This document shows, piece by piece, positions 1 to 12,053 of a stretch of 64,000 nt of DNA; position 1 is the stretch's first letter; each line of letters starts with the position of its first letter. Made by a program: the position numbers and the translations under genes. Under the pieces are notes generated by a model that saw nothing but the letters and a program-made list of their open reading frames with translations, was not told the DNA's origin and searched no databases. The DNA lies in contig NC_041788.1 of the NCBI RefSeq assembly GCF_900090045.1, positions 2,785,501 through 2,849,500 of the forward strand. Reading direction: 5' to 3'. The stretch comes from Plasmodium malariae. Lineage: Eukaryota; Apicomplexa; Aconoidasida; Haemosporida; Plasmodiidae.

Positions 1-2
1 GG

Positions 3-179
3 GGAGAGCATATCATAAACAGGAGTCAAAACAATAAGAGATGGCAAAGAAGAAGAACGTATGTAAGTCATAAGTAATAAATATGGAACAAGAGTAACCT
101 TTCCTTAGAACCGTGAAAACATATATACGGGGAAAAAAAAAAAAAAAAAAAAATTAGGTGTAAATACACAATATACATA

Positions 180-214
<35 letters not shown>

Positions 215-252
215 GTGCATTTATTAACAATAAAGAAATTATTAAGTCCTGC

Positions 253-283
<31 letters not shown>

Positions 284-407
284 TGCGTATTTTCACATTT
301 ATTATACAGAAAAGGTCATTAAGAGGGTAAAAAGATTTAGGCGAAATTTTATGATAACACAAAACAGGTTTAGAAAAGAATATGTCGTTTTTCGAAACAT
401 TGTTTAA
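3..407 (+). CDS. Possible 3' end of a gene truncated by the window edge
   Basis: A short open stretch at 310-407 follows an acceptor (AG at 308-309) and reads as a Lys/Arg-rich tail (KVIKRVKRFRRNF, then MITQNRFRKEYVVF) to TAA at 405-407. A donor GTATGT at 59 ends an upstream segment whose phase can join it (one base before the donor, two after the acceptor). The upstream frame carries a stop at 16-18, so the preceding exon would have to begin at the AG at 21-22. The join is phase-compatible but unproven, and I do not recognise the product. A second donor, GTAAGT at 63, gives an immediate stop in the matching frame. Confidence 0.25.
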
Positions 408-948
408 AAGACAAAAATACTATCAAATTGATAAGCACATTTTGCTGTTTCGTCTGGGTATTTAAAATGCTGTAAAAGGCACTGTTAATGTTTTTACGTG
501 CTCAGGTAGAAGATATGGTTATTAACAACTTGTGCTAGGAGTAAAAATAAGCTTACATATATTGTATATATACACATATATAAGTATGTACGAACGTGTA
601 ATTACATCCAAGTCTGCAGCAAAGGGAAGAAAAATCCAAAACATTACGATTTTGTATTTCCTATTTTGTATTTCCTATTTTGTATTTCCTACTTTGTATT
701 TCCTATTTTGTATTTCCTATTTCCTGCATTTGTTAATTTTTTTCCTCCTTGGGTATCTGCGTGACGCTCTCAGCATTTTCTCTTTATTACGGCCATTCAT
801 GTTTGCTCACTTTTACAACATACATATGTACGTACATATATATATATAGATAGATATAGATATATAGATATACATTTTATTTATAACTGTATTATTTCCC
901 CCATCTGGACAGTTCTTTATTTATTTAAAATCTATAAAATTTTCCAAA

Positions 949-1309
949 ATGTCGAAGGTACGATATGGTGCTGATTAAAAAAAGGCGTAAAATTTATTTC
1001 TTTTTTTAACCTTTTTTTTTTTTCTTTATTTTTTTTTTTTTTTTTCTTTATTTTTTTTTCTTTATTTAAATTGAAGAAATACCTATTTATATAAATGAAA
1101 CGGATCTCAGGGGCATTATTTATACATATAAATAATATCCTATTGTGAGAACATTATTAAAAAATTAGATGGATTTTCGGAAGCACGAATTTTCGTTTAC
1201 ACTGGGGAGCTTATAAAAATAGGCGGAACGAAATTAGGAGATAAATTAAAATTAAAATACCTTATTATGCATAGGTTACATTCTGTTGAACAGAAAAAAA
1301 AAAAATAAA
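949..1309 (+). CDS. Possible small unrecognised gene (5' exons)
   Basis: ATGTCGAAG at 949-957 is followed directly by a GTACGA donor. The next open piece begins after AG at 1148-1149 and reads NIIKKLDGFSEARIFVYTGE, then LIKIGGTKLGDKLKLKYLIM, a non-repetitive composition typical of real coding sequence, running to TAA near 1307. A weak donor (GTTACA at 1275) could instead splice onward, for example to the coding-like piece at 1851-1962. The two first pieces are both phase 0, so they join cleanly. I recognise no family. The exon set is uncertain, and only the 1150-1274 part looks convincingly coding. Confidence 0.3.
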
Positions 1310-1751
1310 TAAATAAATAAATAAATATAAAATTAAAAAAAATAAAACTAAAAAAAATAAAACTAAAAAAAATAAAATTAAATTAAAACAAGATGATGTT
1401 AATTCTCTATATCTGTATTTATACTACAACGAGGGTAATTTCATCATCATGTCATAGTAATTATTAAAATATGAGGTTTATTTAATTTTTTAATTTTTAT
1501 TTGTTTTTCTTTCATTTTTACTGCTTGTACATGACAAAGTAATATTTACATATGTATGTTTGTAAATTTGTATATACATTTTGGTAGGGGAATTTCTCCT
1601 TTTACGCCTGAAATTTTGAAGCTTTTTTTTTCCATATTTTTTATATATATATTTATACCTACATGTATGTAAATATATGTACATAAGTGTTACACAGTTC
1701 TATGTATGTGTATGTGTATGTGCCCATTGCATACATACATACGTACATACA

Positions 1752-1787
<36 letters not shown>

Positions 1788-1848
1788 GTATATACTACAC
1801 ATAAATGTATGTATATGCATATGTACACGTGCGTCCGTTGGTCCTTTT

Positions 1849-1962
1849 TTAGTATGCCCTTTTATGAGAAACCAGGAAGCGCAAACCTACTCATTACAGT
1901 GCGTCCATCATTTTGTAGTTGCAAATGTGAATGAAAAGAGGGTTGTTCTTAAGAACCCATAA
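1849..1962 (+). CDS. Coding-like terminal exon, gene unknown
   Basis: After a pyrimidine-rich acceptor (CCTTTTTTAG, AG at 1850-1851), one frame is open to TAA at 1960-1962 and reads CPFMRNQEAQTYSLQ, then CVHHFVVANVNEKRVVLKNP. The richer codon content and lack of repeats stand out from the surrounding AT microsatellites. It needs an upstream exon ending one base into a codon. The only obvious upstream candidate (1150-1274) ends two bases in, which would put this segment in a shorter alternative frame. It is probably a real terminal exon with an unresolved partner. Confidence 0.28.
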   Translation, partial: LVCPFMRNQEAQTYSLQCVHHFVVANVNEKRVVLKNP

Positions 1963-3376
1963 CTGCCTTTCTTCTCGTGCGTAAATGCAGCAGCTATAGT
2001 AGAGCTACACGTCTATATAAGAAAAAGTTTTGTAAATGAACTACGCTTGTATTTTACTCCTGTGTTTTATTTTTTTATTTTATTTTACTCCCATTTTTTA
2101 TTATATTTTTTTAGTGCTCATAAAATTTTAGTGGTGCTCTCAGGGAGCGCTTTAGCTTAATGTCAAGATATGACTGTAAAAGTTGCTACACACATATATA
2201 TATATATATATATACATATATACATATATATACATATATACATATATAAAGTGCAAATTTTTAAATAATTTATTTTAAAATTTTTACTCAAATTAACATA
2301 GTGATACTGTTACATAGTTGTTTTGTTTTATATTTTTTTTTTTCCCGTGTCTTCGAGATTATTTGTTGAAATCTATGCCCACAGAAAGGAGGGGTTTTGA
2401 CAGAGGAATTAACATTCTAAAGGGGATTTTGAATTAACGAGAAGGAGATTAGTGCAGGAGTTTATATATAGTACATATACCCGCACGTGTCTACGTAGTT
2501 GTAAAGCTCGCATACTTCGTTATATGCAGTTGTACGTGTGGCTCGTATGATATAGGGAAGATGCGGCGTTCAGCGTAAAGAGAAAATTGGGTTTAAATGA
2601 AAACGTATGCATATATATACACATTTACATACCCGTACATATGTGTCTGTTCCATTACTTGTAATTCTTTTCTGTGAAAGAAGAGAGACTAGGTTTTTTG
2701 TGCTTACTTTGACCAACGAAGGAGCAAAAAGCCGCGTGAACGTGAAATAACATTTGCGGAAAATTTAAGTGCTATTATTTTTGCCAAAGTGATACACAGC
2801 AGAGAAGTGAAGATACGTGGACACGTACGCATCATATATTTGGAGTGAAAAAAGACTTAGAAAAAAATATTAAAATAACGAAATAGGTAAATGAATAGTT
2901 AAATGAATAGTTAAATGAATAGATAATCGAATAGATAACTGAATAGATAATCTAATAGATAACTGAATAGATAATCGAATAGATAACTGAATAGTTAATC
3001 GAATAGATAACTGAATAGTTAATCGAATAGATAACTGAATAGATAATCGAATAGATAACTGAATGAATAGTTCAAAAAACATGTATACATATGTATGCAT
3101 AAAGGAGCAAGTGAAATGCGTCTGAGTAATGACTGAAAAGAAGTAGTATCATTCCACTTTAATAACTGCATAATTGGAATGCATGTGTGTGTATGCGTTT
3201 ATGTACTTATGCATATGTATGTATGCGTTTATGTATATGCTCATCTGTATACCGCACAACGCTAAGCAGATATCCCCTATTCTGAGAAGCCGCTTTTTTT
3301 AGCCGTGCTACCGCTTTTTTTTATTTTTTTATTTTATCTTATCGCTTTTGTAAGCATCTAAACAATTTTTAGAAGG
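1963..3376. other. Upstream region of the SF3B3 gene
   Basis: This A/T-rich stretch contains (AT)n runs near 2193-2235, the 12-bp tandem array at 2876-3066, and mixed-sequence DNA with no supported gene. It is the likely promoter and 5' UTR of the downstream SF3B3 gene; the pyrimidine-rich stretch just before the start codon could belong to a 5' UTR intron. Confidence 0.4.
2876..3066. repeat. 12-bp tandem repeat array
   Basis: About 190 bp of head-to-tail units alternate between forms of AATAGATAACTG and AATAGATAATCG, giving a 24-bp higher-order period. It lies about 310 bp upstream of the SF3B3 start codon. The apparent reading frame on the minus strand (repeated Ser-Ile-Gln-Leu) is a by-product of the repeat. 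Confidence 0.85.
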
Positions 3377-6300
3377 ATGCCCGTGTTGTATCATCTAACA
3401 TTACAAAAACCAACTGCCATTACAAGAACGGTGTATGGGAATTTTTCTAATCCTAGAGCGCACGAAATAATAGTTGCTAAGGGTCAGGTGTTGGAATTAC
3501 TAAGAGCAGATAAACAAGGAAAATTAAATTTGATCGTTTCGAAGGATATATTTGGTATAATAAGATGCTTGCAAACATTTCGGTTAACTGGAAGTAATAA
3601 GGATTATATAGTTATAGGTAGCGATTCAGGTAGATTAGTTATATTAGAATACAGTAATGATAAAAATGATTTTATAAGAGTACACTGTGAAACATATGGT
3701 AAAAGTGGAATACGAAGGATAATACCAGGGGAATATATTGCAGTAGATCCTAAGGGAAGAGCATTAATGATATGTGCTATAGAAAGACAGAAATATGTAT
3801 ATATTTTAAATAGAGATAATAAAGAAAATTTAACTATTAGTAGTCCATTAGAAGCACATAAAACTCATTCTATATGCCACGATGTAGTGGGTGTAAATGT
3901 AGGTTTTGAAAACCCAATGTTTGCATCTATTGAACAGAATTATGAACACTTAGATAAACAATTATCAAGTAGTCCTAACGATTTAGAATATCCTAAAAAA
4001 GGATTATGTTTTTGGGAAATGGATTTAGGGTTAAATCATGTAATCAAAAAATTTACCTTGCCTATTCATATTTCTGCACATTTACTTATTCCAATACCTG
4101 GTGGACAACAAGGACCTAGTGGTATTATAGTATGTTGTGAAAATTATTTGGTTTATAAAAAGTTAGATCATGAAGATGTATTCTGTTCATATCCAAGAAG
4201 ACTTGAAATAAGTCAAGATAAAAATATTTCAATAGTTTGTTGGACTATGCATAGAATAAAAAAATTTTTTTTTATCCTTGCCCAGTCAGAATATGGAGAT
4301 TTATATAAAATTGAAATGGATCATGAAGATGGTATTGTAAAACAAATAATATGTAAATATTTTGATACAGTTCCTATTGCCAATTCGATATGTGTATTAA
4401 AATCTGGTTCACTTTTTGTAGCAGCAGAATTTGGAAATCATTTTTTTTATCAATTTTCTGGAATAGGAGATGATAACAATGAAGCTATGTGTACATCTAA
4501 TCATCCCATGGGCAAAAATGCAATCATAGCTTTTAAAACGCAGAAGTTGAAAAATTTATTTTTAGTAGATCAAATATATTCCCTCTCTCCAATATTAGAT
4601 ATGAAAATATTAGATGCAAAAAATTCGAATTCTTCACAAATATATACTTTATGTGGTAGGGGTCCTAGATCCTCGCTCCGTATTCTTCAACATGGATTAA
4701 GTATAGAAGAGCTAGCGGATAATGAATTACCAGGTAAACCCAAATACATATGGACAGTTAAGAAAGACAATGCAAGTGAATATGATGGATATATAGTAGT
4801 AAGTTTTGAAGGGAATACATTAATACTAGAAATAGGAGAAACAGTAGAAGAGGTATACGATAGTTTACTCTTAACAAATGTTACAACGTTACATATAAAT
4901 ATTTTATATGACAACTCGTTTATTCAAGTGTACGATACTGGGATTAGACATATTAGAGGAAAGGTAGTACAAGAATGGGTATCTCCAAAAAATAAACAGA
5001 TAAAAGCAGCTTCATCAAATAATGCACAAATTGTTATATCCCTTAGTGGGGGTGAACTCATTTATTTTGAAATAGATCAATCACATACCTTAACGGAAAT
5101 TTTTAGGAAAAATTTAAATGTGGAAGTTTTATGTTTGTCTATGCAACAAACTTCTGAGAATAGACTAAGAGCGAATTTCTTAGCTGTTGGTTGTTTAGAC
5201 AATGTTGTAAGAGTCTTATCTATTGAAAAAGATAAATATTTTAAACAACTGTCGACTTATATCTTACCGAATAACTCTTCACCACAAGATATATGCATTT
5301 CTGAAATGAAAGAATTAGGTAATGACAAAGAAAGGAATGTATTGTTTCTAAATATTGGATTGAACACAGGGGTATTGTTAAGAAGTATTGTTGATCCTAT
5401 TGCAGGCACATTGAGTAATCATTACTCTAAATATTTAGGAGCAAAAAGTGTAAAAATTTGTCATGTTAATGTAAATAAAAATCCTGCTCTCTTAGTTCTC
5501 TGTGAAAAAACATATCTATGCTATGTACATCAAGGAAAATATGTATACACTCCTTTAAATTATGATATGTTAGAATATGCTTCTTCTTTTTATTCTGAAC
5601 AATGTTCAGATGGATATGTAGCTATATCTGGAAATAGCTTACGAATCTTTAGATTTTACAGATTAGGTGAAGTGTTCAGTCAAAATATTTTACATCTTAC
5701 CTTTACTCCGAGGAAGATTGTACCCTTGCCTTTCCCCTCTTTGTTTTATGACCATGATACGTCCATCGAAATAGAAACAAAGAGGGATATACGAATGCTA
5801 GCAGTCATCGAGGCAGATCATAATTCCTATGATGAAAACACACAAAAGGAAATTCAAAGAGCGTTAAAAGATATCAAGCTAGATGTGGACGATTCGAACA
5901 ACAATAGTGGAGAACCGAATGTATTGTCCGATTCACATTCAAGTATGGAAAAAAAAGGAGAAGTTGAAGGAGAAGAAGAAGTAGAAGGAGAGGTAGAAGT
6001 AGAAGGAGAGATAGAAGTAGAAGTAGTGGATGGTAAAAAAAAAAAAAAAAAAAATTCCATAAATGAGGGTGCTTCGGAGCAATGTGGTGAGAACAGTGAT
6101 AAAGAGGAGGATGATGACGAAGAGGAACTATTGTATGACCGCATTGGTACGTTGAAAGCGGGGTACGGAAAATGGGGATCATGCATCAAAATTGTGAACC
6201 CGATAAATTTAGAAATTGTAGATAAAATAGCTCTAGAAATGGAGGAGGCAGCACTGAGTGTATGTGCATGTGAGTTAGAAGCATTACATTGTTTAATAGT

Positions 6301-7294
6301 AGGTACAACATCTAATATGTCTTTAAAAAATAGAACTGTGCAAGCAGCTTCTTTACGTGTATATACTTATGATATAAACTATAAACTAAATTTATTACAT
6401 ATAACACCGATAGAAGATCAACCTTTTTCCTTTTGCCCATTCAATGGAAGACTTATAGCTTCTGTTGGAAATAAATTAAGAATTTATGCATTAGGGAAAA
6501 AAAAATTACTAAAAAAATGTGAATACAAAGATATACCAGAAGCCATTGTATCTATCAAGGTTTCTGGGGATCGTATATTTGCATCTGACATAAGGGATTC
6601 TGTCTTAATTTTTTTTTATGATTCTAATCAAAACACATTAAGATTAATTTCGGACGATATTATCCCCAGGTGGATTACCTGCTCTGAAATTCTTGATCAT
6701 CACACTATCATGGCTGCGGACAAGTTCGATTCTGTATTTATCCTGCGGGTGAGGAACGTTGACCCCCCATGCGTACTGCAGCATACGCGGTTATGCGTAT
6801 ATGAATTATATACGTACATGTGTTTTTGCATATGTGCAGTATATACATATACATAAGTTTATGCGTGTACGCGTTTGTATGTACCGTATGTATAACGTGT
6901 ATGCACAACCGCATGCCGCGCCGACAACACATAGAAGTTGTACGTGAACAGGTTTATACGCATGTTTCTAATTGTGTGGAAGGCACGTCCATTTTGATAA
7001 AGCCTCCTTTGAGGAGTGGCAAAGCAACGTTCTCAAATGGAGTGTTCGTACTACGTATTGTATGACTACATGCTCATTCGCTAGTGCATACGCCAGTGCA
7101 CCACCTATACATTACCGCGTGTTCTTCCCTTTTAAGGTGCCCGAGGAAGCAAAGCAAGAAGAATATGGCATATCGAACAAGTGCTGGTATGGTGGGGAGA
7201 TCATGAATGGTTCAAACAAGAATAGAAGGGTAAGGAAAATGCGACAGAACAGAAGCATGTATCTGTATCTATTCATCTGTCTATCTATCTATCT

Positions 7295-7344
<50 letters not shown>

Positions 7345-8216
7345 GTGTGTATGTGCGTACGCGCAACTATTCAAAATTTCCATTCCATTCCTTTGTAGCT
7401 GGAGCATATTATGAGTTTCCATATCGGAGAGATAGTAACTTCTTTGCAAAAGGTCAGGATGTCACCTACCAGTAGTGAATGCATAATATACTCGACCATT
7501 ATGGGAACTATCGGGGCTTTCATTCCGTATGATAATAAAGAAGAGGTACAGGAAAAAAGAGAACAATTTGCGTAGGCCTTTATATACTTGTTCGAGAATG
7601 TATAAAAAGATGATCATCGATGAGGAGATATATTTTTCTTTTTTTTATTATGACAATACTAATTTCGTAATGCTTTTTCTCTTCCTTTTTTCGCAGCTGG
7701 AATTAACACAACACCTAGAAATAATTTTAAGGACCGAGATGCCTCCACTTTGTGGTAGGGAGCACATATTTTTTCGCTCGTATTACCACCCTGTCCAGGT
7801 AAAATAAGCAAAAAAAGGGGGATAGCAGTAAAATGGAGGAACTGTGGTCGTTACGTTTTTGTTTCATTATGATTATTTTCATTTGACTGATACCATTTGC
7901 AGTTGTGTGTACTTATAAGTTGATCCTGCGCATCGTATGCATCATATTGGTGTGAGGATAGTGTATATGTGTGTGTGCGTATATGTATATGTACATGAGT
8001 ACTTTGAGCATATGCATGTGTATACCTCTTGCGCAGCTTAACAAACTAGTGTGTGTATATTATGTCAAACTTTCTCAGCACGTTGTCGACGGGGATTTAT
8101 GTGAGCAGTTTTCAAGTTTATCATATGATGTTCAGAAAAAAGTTGCTGCAGATTTAGAGAGGACACCAGACGATATTTTAAGGAAATTGGAAGATATCAG
8201 AAATAAAATACTTTAG
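3377..8216 (+). CDS. SF3B3: Splicing factor 3B subunit 3 (SF3B3/RSE1/SAP130)
   Basis: SF3B3 is a core component of the U2 snRNP SF3b complex, a WD40-like triple beta-propeller scaffold acting at the branch site in the nucleus. I model five exons: 3377-6748, 7137-7229, 7399-7545, 7697-7798 and 8079-8216, all phase 0 with GT-AG borders, giving 1283 residues (human about 1217). The N-terminus (MPVLYHLTLQKPTAITRTVYGNF) and the C-terminus (PPLCGREHIFFRSYYHPVQ, then DGDLCEQFSSL and KLEDIR) are family hallmarks. The C-terminal exons restore conserved sequence that would be lost if the first exon were read on to its own stop at 6856. The extra length is mostly a Glu/Val/Gly-rich insertion plus a poly-Lys run at about residues 855-920, which probably lies in a surface loop. 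It is followed downstream by genes on the same strand. Confidence 0.95.
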
Positions 8217-8283
8217 TCCATGCATCATTTATTTCGAAAATGTCTTTGCATGTTTGTCATACCACGCACACATATACGTACCA

Positions 8284-8323
<40 letters not shown>

Positions 8324-9036
8324 AATTATGCATATACATATTGTATATCTTTAGAGAAAATGCAAGGAAAAAAAAATGCTTAAAATTTTATTTACCCTTT
8401 AAAATGGTACTTATTAACGACTAAGGAGGGGGTTTCCCCTGGTACATATCCATGTATGCGTATGTGTGTGTGTGTGTATGTATTTATGTGGTTATGTCTG
8501 TTCGTACGTGCACGTATATGAGAATAGGTATATAAGTGTATTCGTTTCACAATTAGTTTTCAATTAGTTTTCAATTAGTTTTCTTTTCCTATTTTGTTTT
8601 TATTTTCTCGACCTTGTTACTTGTTAAAATAATAAACCTTTTTCCTGTTTTTCACATAAGAAAGAAAAAAAAAGAAATGTCCTAGTATTATCATATTATA
8701 TAACTTAAAGAAAGAAGGCCCCTAAAATTACCTCTTCAAATTTTTAATTATCAAGGTTCATAAAGCCACTACGTATTTTGCGCGCGCAACTTGCAACGGC
8801 AAAATAATATAATAAAATGTAATATAATATAATAAAATATAATATAATAAAATATAATAAAATGTAATATAATAAAATGTAATATAATAAAATGTAATAT
8901 TATAAAATGTAATATAATAAAATGTAATATTATAAAATGTAATATAATAAAATAATAAAGACGAACATATGAGGTATTTATTGCAAATAAAAATAAGGAA
9001 TCCTACAAATCACCATTTTGAGGTAGCTCTTAATAT

Positions 9037-9069
<33 letters not shown>

Positions 9070-9813
9070 TTTTGAGAACACAAAAATGTAACTTTTTCTA
9101 ATTTACTACGATGCTTTAAATGTAATAATAATTACATATATTGTTTTGTGAGGACTAATTTAAAAAAATCATTTTTTTTTTTTTTTTTTTTTATTTGCTT
9201 CCTTTTCAGTGTAATTAAAAATTTAATTAGTATAATATATTTCATTATTTTAAAGTATTTGCGATGAATTGTTTAAATAAAGTTAAATTTTGACGAAAAG
9301 TAAAAAATAAAAGCTCTGAAAAAAATATACACCATTTTCCCCCTATTCGGATGTTCATCTTGTGTATACACTTGTTACACGGAACAAATATATACATACA
9401 TACGTACATATTATATATATATATATATATAAATACATATATATATGCATAATATGTAGCAGAAAAAACAAAAAATTTTCAAAAAAAAAAAAAAACTAAA
9501 CAAAGTAAACGTAAACACAAACAAACGAAAACGAAATAATATATTTTTTTTTTTCTTACTTTTTTTTTTTTTTTTTGTTGAACTAAATAAAACTTTAAAC
9601 ATTTTAAAATTATCTTAAATTTCTTTTCATTTAAAAGGAAAAAAGAACGGACATAATTTTCATTTAACTATTTATATCTTTGAAGTGTCAAGGGTTTATA
9701 AATAAATAAATAAATATATATATATATAAAACATCTTTATGCGTTTTGCGCGTGTATTTGCATTTAAAAATAAGGCTTTAGCTATTTCTCATTTTGCATA
9801 TATCTGATTAACT
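8217..9813. other. Intergenic region with AT-rich repeats
   Basis: It contains the SF3B3 3' UTR and the upstream region of the CHCH-domain gene. It holds (AT)n at 8290-8322, a 15-bp array at 8808-8955 (AATATAATAAAATGT units), and A and T homopolymers of 20 or more bases near 9041 and 9173. I see no gene. Confidence 0.5.
8808..8955. repeat. 15-bp AT-rich tandem array
   Basis: Imperfect direct copies of AATATAATAAAATGT run for roughly 150 bp, with variants ending in TATAAAATGT. It is non-coding and lies between SF3B3 and the CHCH-domain gene. Confidence 0.8.
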
Positions 9814-11180
9814 ATGGGACGATCATCAAAGAGCCGTTCAGGAGGTTTAAGTAAGAGAAAAAAAAAGTGAAGAACAAAAGGATGAGTAGAGAAAAACATG
9901 ACAAAAATATTAGAAAAACATGACAAAAATATGAGAAAAACATGACAAAAATATGAGAAAAACATGACAAAAATATGAGAAAAACATGACAAAAATATGA
10001 GAAAAATATATTTCTTTCATTTCAAACGCTCATGTTATTATTATGGCCTCTAAGCATGTGTAAGATACGCAGGGGAACTGTTACAAATGAGCGCTGAAAA
10101 ATGGTTTTAGCTCGAAAAAAAAAAAAAAAATAAAATAAAAATAAAGATAAAAATAAAGATAAAAATAAAGATAAAATCGAAAACAAAAACAAAAACAAAA
10201 ACAAAAACAAAAAATATATATAGAGTAACATCCTTTTTAATGTTTTAGGTACGAGGTCCTCTTTTATGAAGCAAGCTCCTTCAAGTGGAATGAGTAGAGG
10301 TAATAGTAACAGTACACAAAGCTATTCAGGAGGTGTAATGCAGCAACAACAAAAGTCAGGTGGTTTTTTGTCCAATGTAATGGGGACAGTTGCCAGTGGA
10401 ATGGCATCAGGTGTAGGATTTGGAGTTGCACAAAGAGCCGTTGACTCACTTTTAGGTCCAAGACAAGTAGAAGTTTCACACGGAAATAACAACGCACAAT
10501 TGAACCAAGCGGCTGCATTGAACAGCGAAAGGAACAATGAAATGAAGTGCAGGACGTTTAAAGATGAACTTAATCAAGTATAAGAAATTAAGCAAATATA
10601 AAAGAAAAGAGCAAAGCTGACCACTCTGTACATATTTTTTATACTTTGATTCAATTTTACACATAAACCGAGAGGAGGAGTTTTAATATATTTTGTGTTT
10701 CACGTTTTTACAAAATATTCCATACCATGTTTTCCTATTTTTCTCATTCATATTGTTTTGATGTTGCACATTTTATTTTATATTGTTTTATATTGTTTAT
10801 TTTATTTTGTTAGCTTTATTTTGTTTGCTTTGTTTTGTTTGCTTTATTTTGTTTATTTTATTTAGTTTATTTTTTTTGCTTTATTTTTTGCTTTATTTTG
10901 TTTGCTTTATTTTGTTTATTTAATTTAGTTTATTTTGTTTGCTTTATTTTGTTTGCTTTATTTTGTTTGCTTTATTTTGTTTGCTTTATTTTGTTTGCTT
11001 TATTTTGTTTGCTTTATTTTGTTTTCCTTATTTTGTTTGCCTTATTTTGTTTGTTTTATGTTATTTGTTTTATATATTTATTATTTTTTTTTTTTTTTGC
11101 AGTGCTTAATGAGACATTCCGACATTAGCATGTGCCAAAACTACGCAGACTCGCTAAAGTCATGCCAGCAAAGCATGTAA
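9814..11180 (+). CDS. Twin CX9C (CHCH-domain) mitochondrial protein, CHCHD2/CHCHD10/MIX17 type
   Basis: Three exons (9814-9850, 10249-10577, 11103-11180) give a 147-residue protein. The N-terminus is Ser/Arg-rich, followed by Gln-rich sequence and a Gly/Ala/Met hydrophobic stretch (GGFLSNVMGTVASGMASGVG, then FGVAQRAVDSLLG) as in CHCHD2/10. The C-terminal domain has twin CX9C motifs: C-RTFKDELNQ-C and C-QNYADSLKS-C. Such proteins are imported into the mitochondrial intermembrane space and oxidatively folded by Mia40/Erv-type machinery; family members act in cristae organisation and respiratory function. Exon phases are 1, 0 and end. The second intron falls exactly between residue 9 of the first spacer and its second cysteine. 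Both introns are packed with tandem repeats. It is short, but every splice signal and the cysteine spacing agree. Confidence 0.9.
9886..10010. repeat. 22-bp tandem repeat in intron 1 of the CHCH gene
   Basis: About five copies of ATGAGAAAAACATGACAAAAAT-like units lie inside the first intron (9851-10248). They are followed by AAAATAAAGAT and AACAAAAAC short repeats. Confidence 0.85.
10790..11060. repeat. 14-bp pyrimidine-rich repeat in intron 2 of the CHCH gene
   Basis: TTGCTTTATTTTGT units and close variants fill about 270 bp of the second intron (10578-11102), extending the polypyrimidine tract upstream of the acceptor. The Phe/Leu/Cys-rich frames that cross it are artefacts of the repeat. 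Confidence 0.85.
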
Positions 11181-12053
11181 ATTGAAGGCACCCAAATATT
11201 TGAGAAATAATAAAATAGTAAAAAGTGGAAAAGAAAAGGAGGAATTACAAGAAGTAACGTAGTTCTAGCTAAGAGCAGAAAAGGAAGTGTAGCTTTTTAT
11301 GATAGTTAATTGCTGTAGTCATAAAAAGCCTCTAATCGTTTGAATGGGGGAATGTACATATATACGTGTGTATATGTACTACGTGCGTTTGTTTATATAT
11401 ACTTGTTCGCGTGCATATATTTACGTTTACGCACGTGTGTACATTCTTTTTGCCCCTGTGAAGAGGATGTCTTGTTAACTACACGTTTATCCGTTCTTCA
11501 TATGCACATACACAGTAGTTTACTCATTATTATTTTTTACCATATTTTACTATTAGCAATGAAAGCAATTTTTTTTTTTTTTTTATAGCTGTTACTCTTT
11601 TTTTTTTTAATTGTAACAAGGAAAATATTTTTGTAAAAACAGTATAAATGTGTAAACAAGGGGAGATGTTAATTTAAAATGTATGTAGTAATTTAGCCGT
11701 TTACTGTTCTTTTTTTCGCAATTTTGCACATTTTTCCTCAGTTTTCCACATTTTCCCATATCTTTTTTTTTTTTTGCTAATGTTTGGAAGCAATCAAAAG
11801 AAAGGGTAAACGTGGAAAATTTATAACATCGCTTCTCTTAAATGATTCTTTTATATAGGGAATTATTTTTACAGTATATAGTATTATGATATATACTATG
11901 TATTGTATTCGTATACACACGAATAAGGTTTAAGGCAATTTTATTTTTTATTTTTTCATATGTTTGTAAAACTCGTTTAATTTAAAGGTGTTCTTTCTGT
12001 GTGCGTATCTTAAAGTATTTTTTCTTCTGTACTGTTAAGTTGAAAAGGGAAAC
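11181..12053. other. Intergenic region between the CHCH and PIH1 genes
   Basis: It contains mixed A/T-rich DNA with T tracts near 11567 and 11764. I see no coding signal. It presumably carries the 3' UTR of the CHCH gene and the promoter of the PIH1 gene. Confidence 0.45.

Noticed and set aside
6749..6856. Read-through C-terminus of SF3B3 exon 1
   Set aside because: Conserved SF3B3 sequence continues in downstream exons after a GTGAGG donor at 6749.
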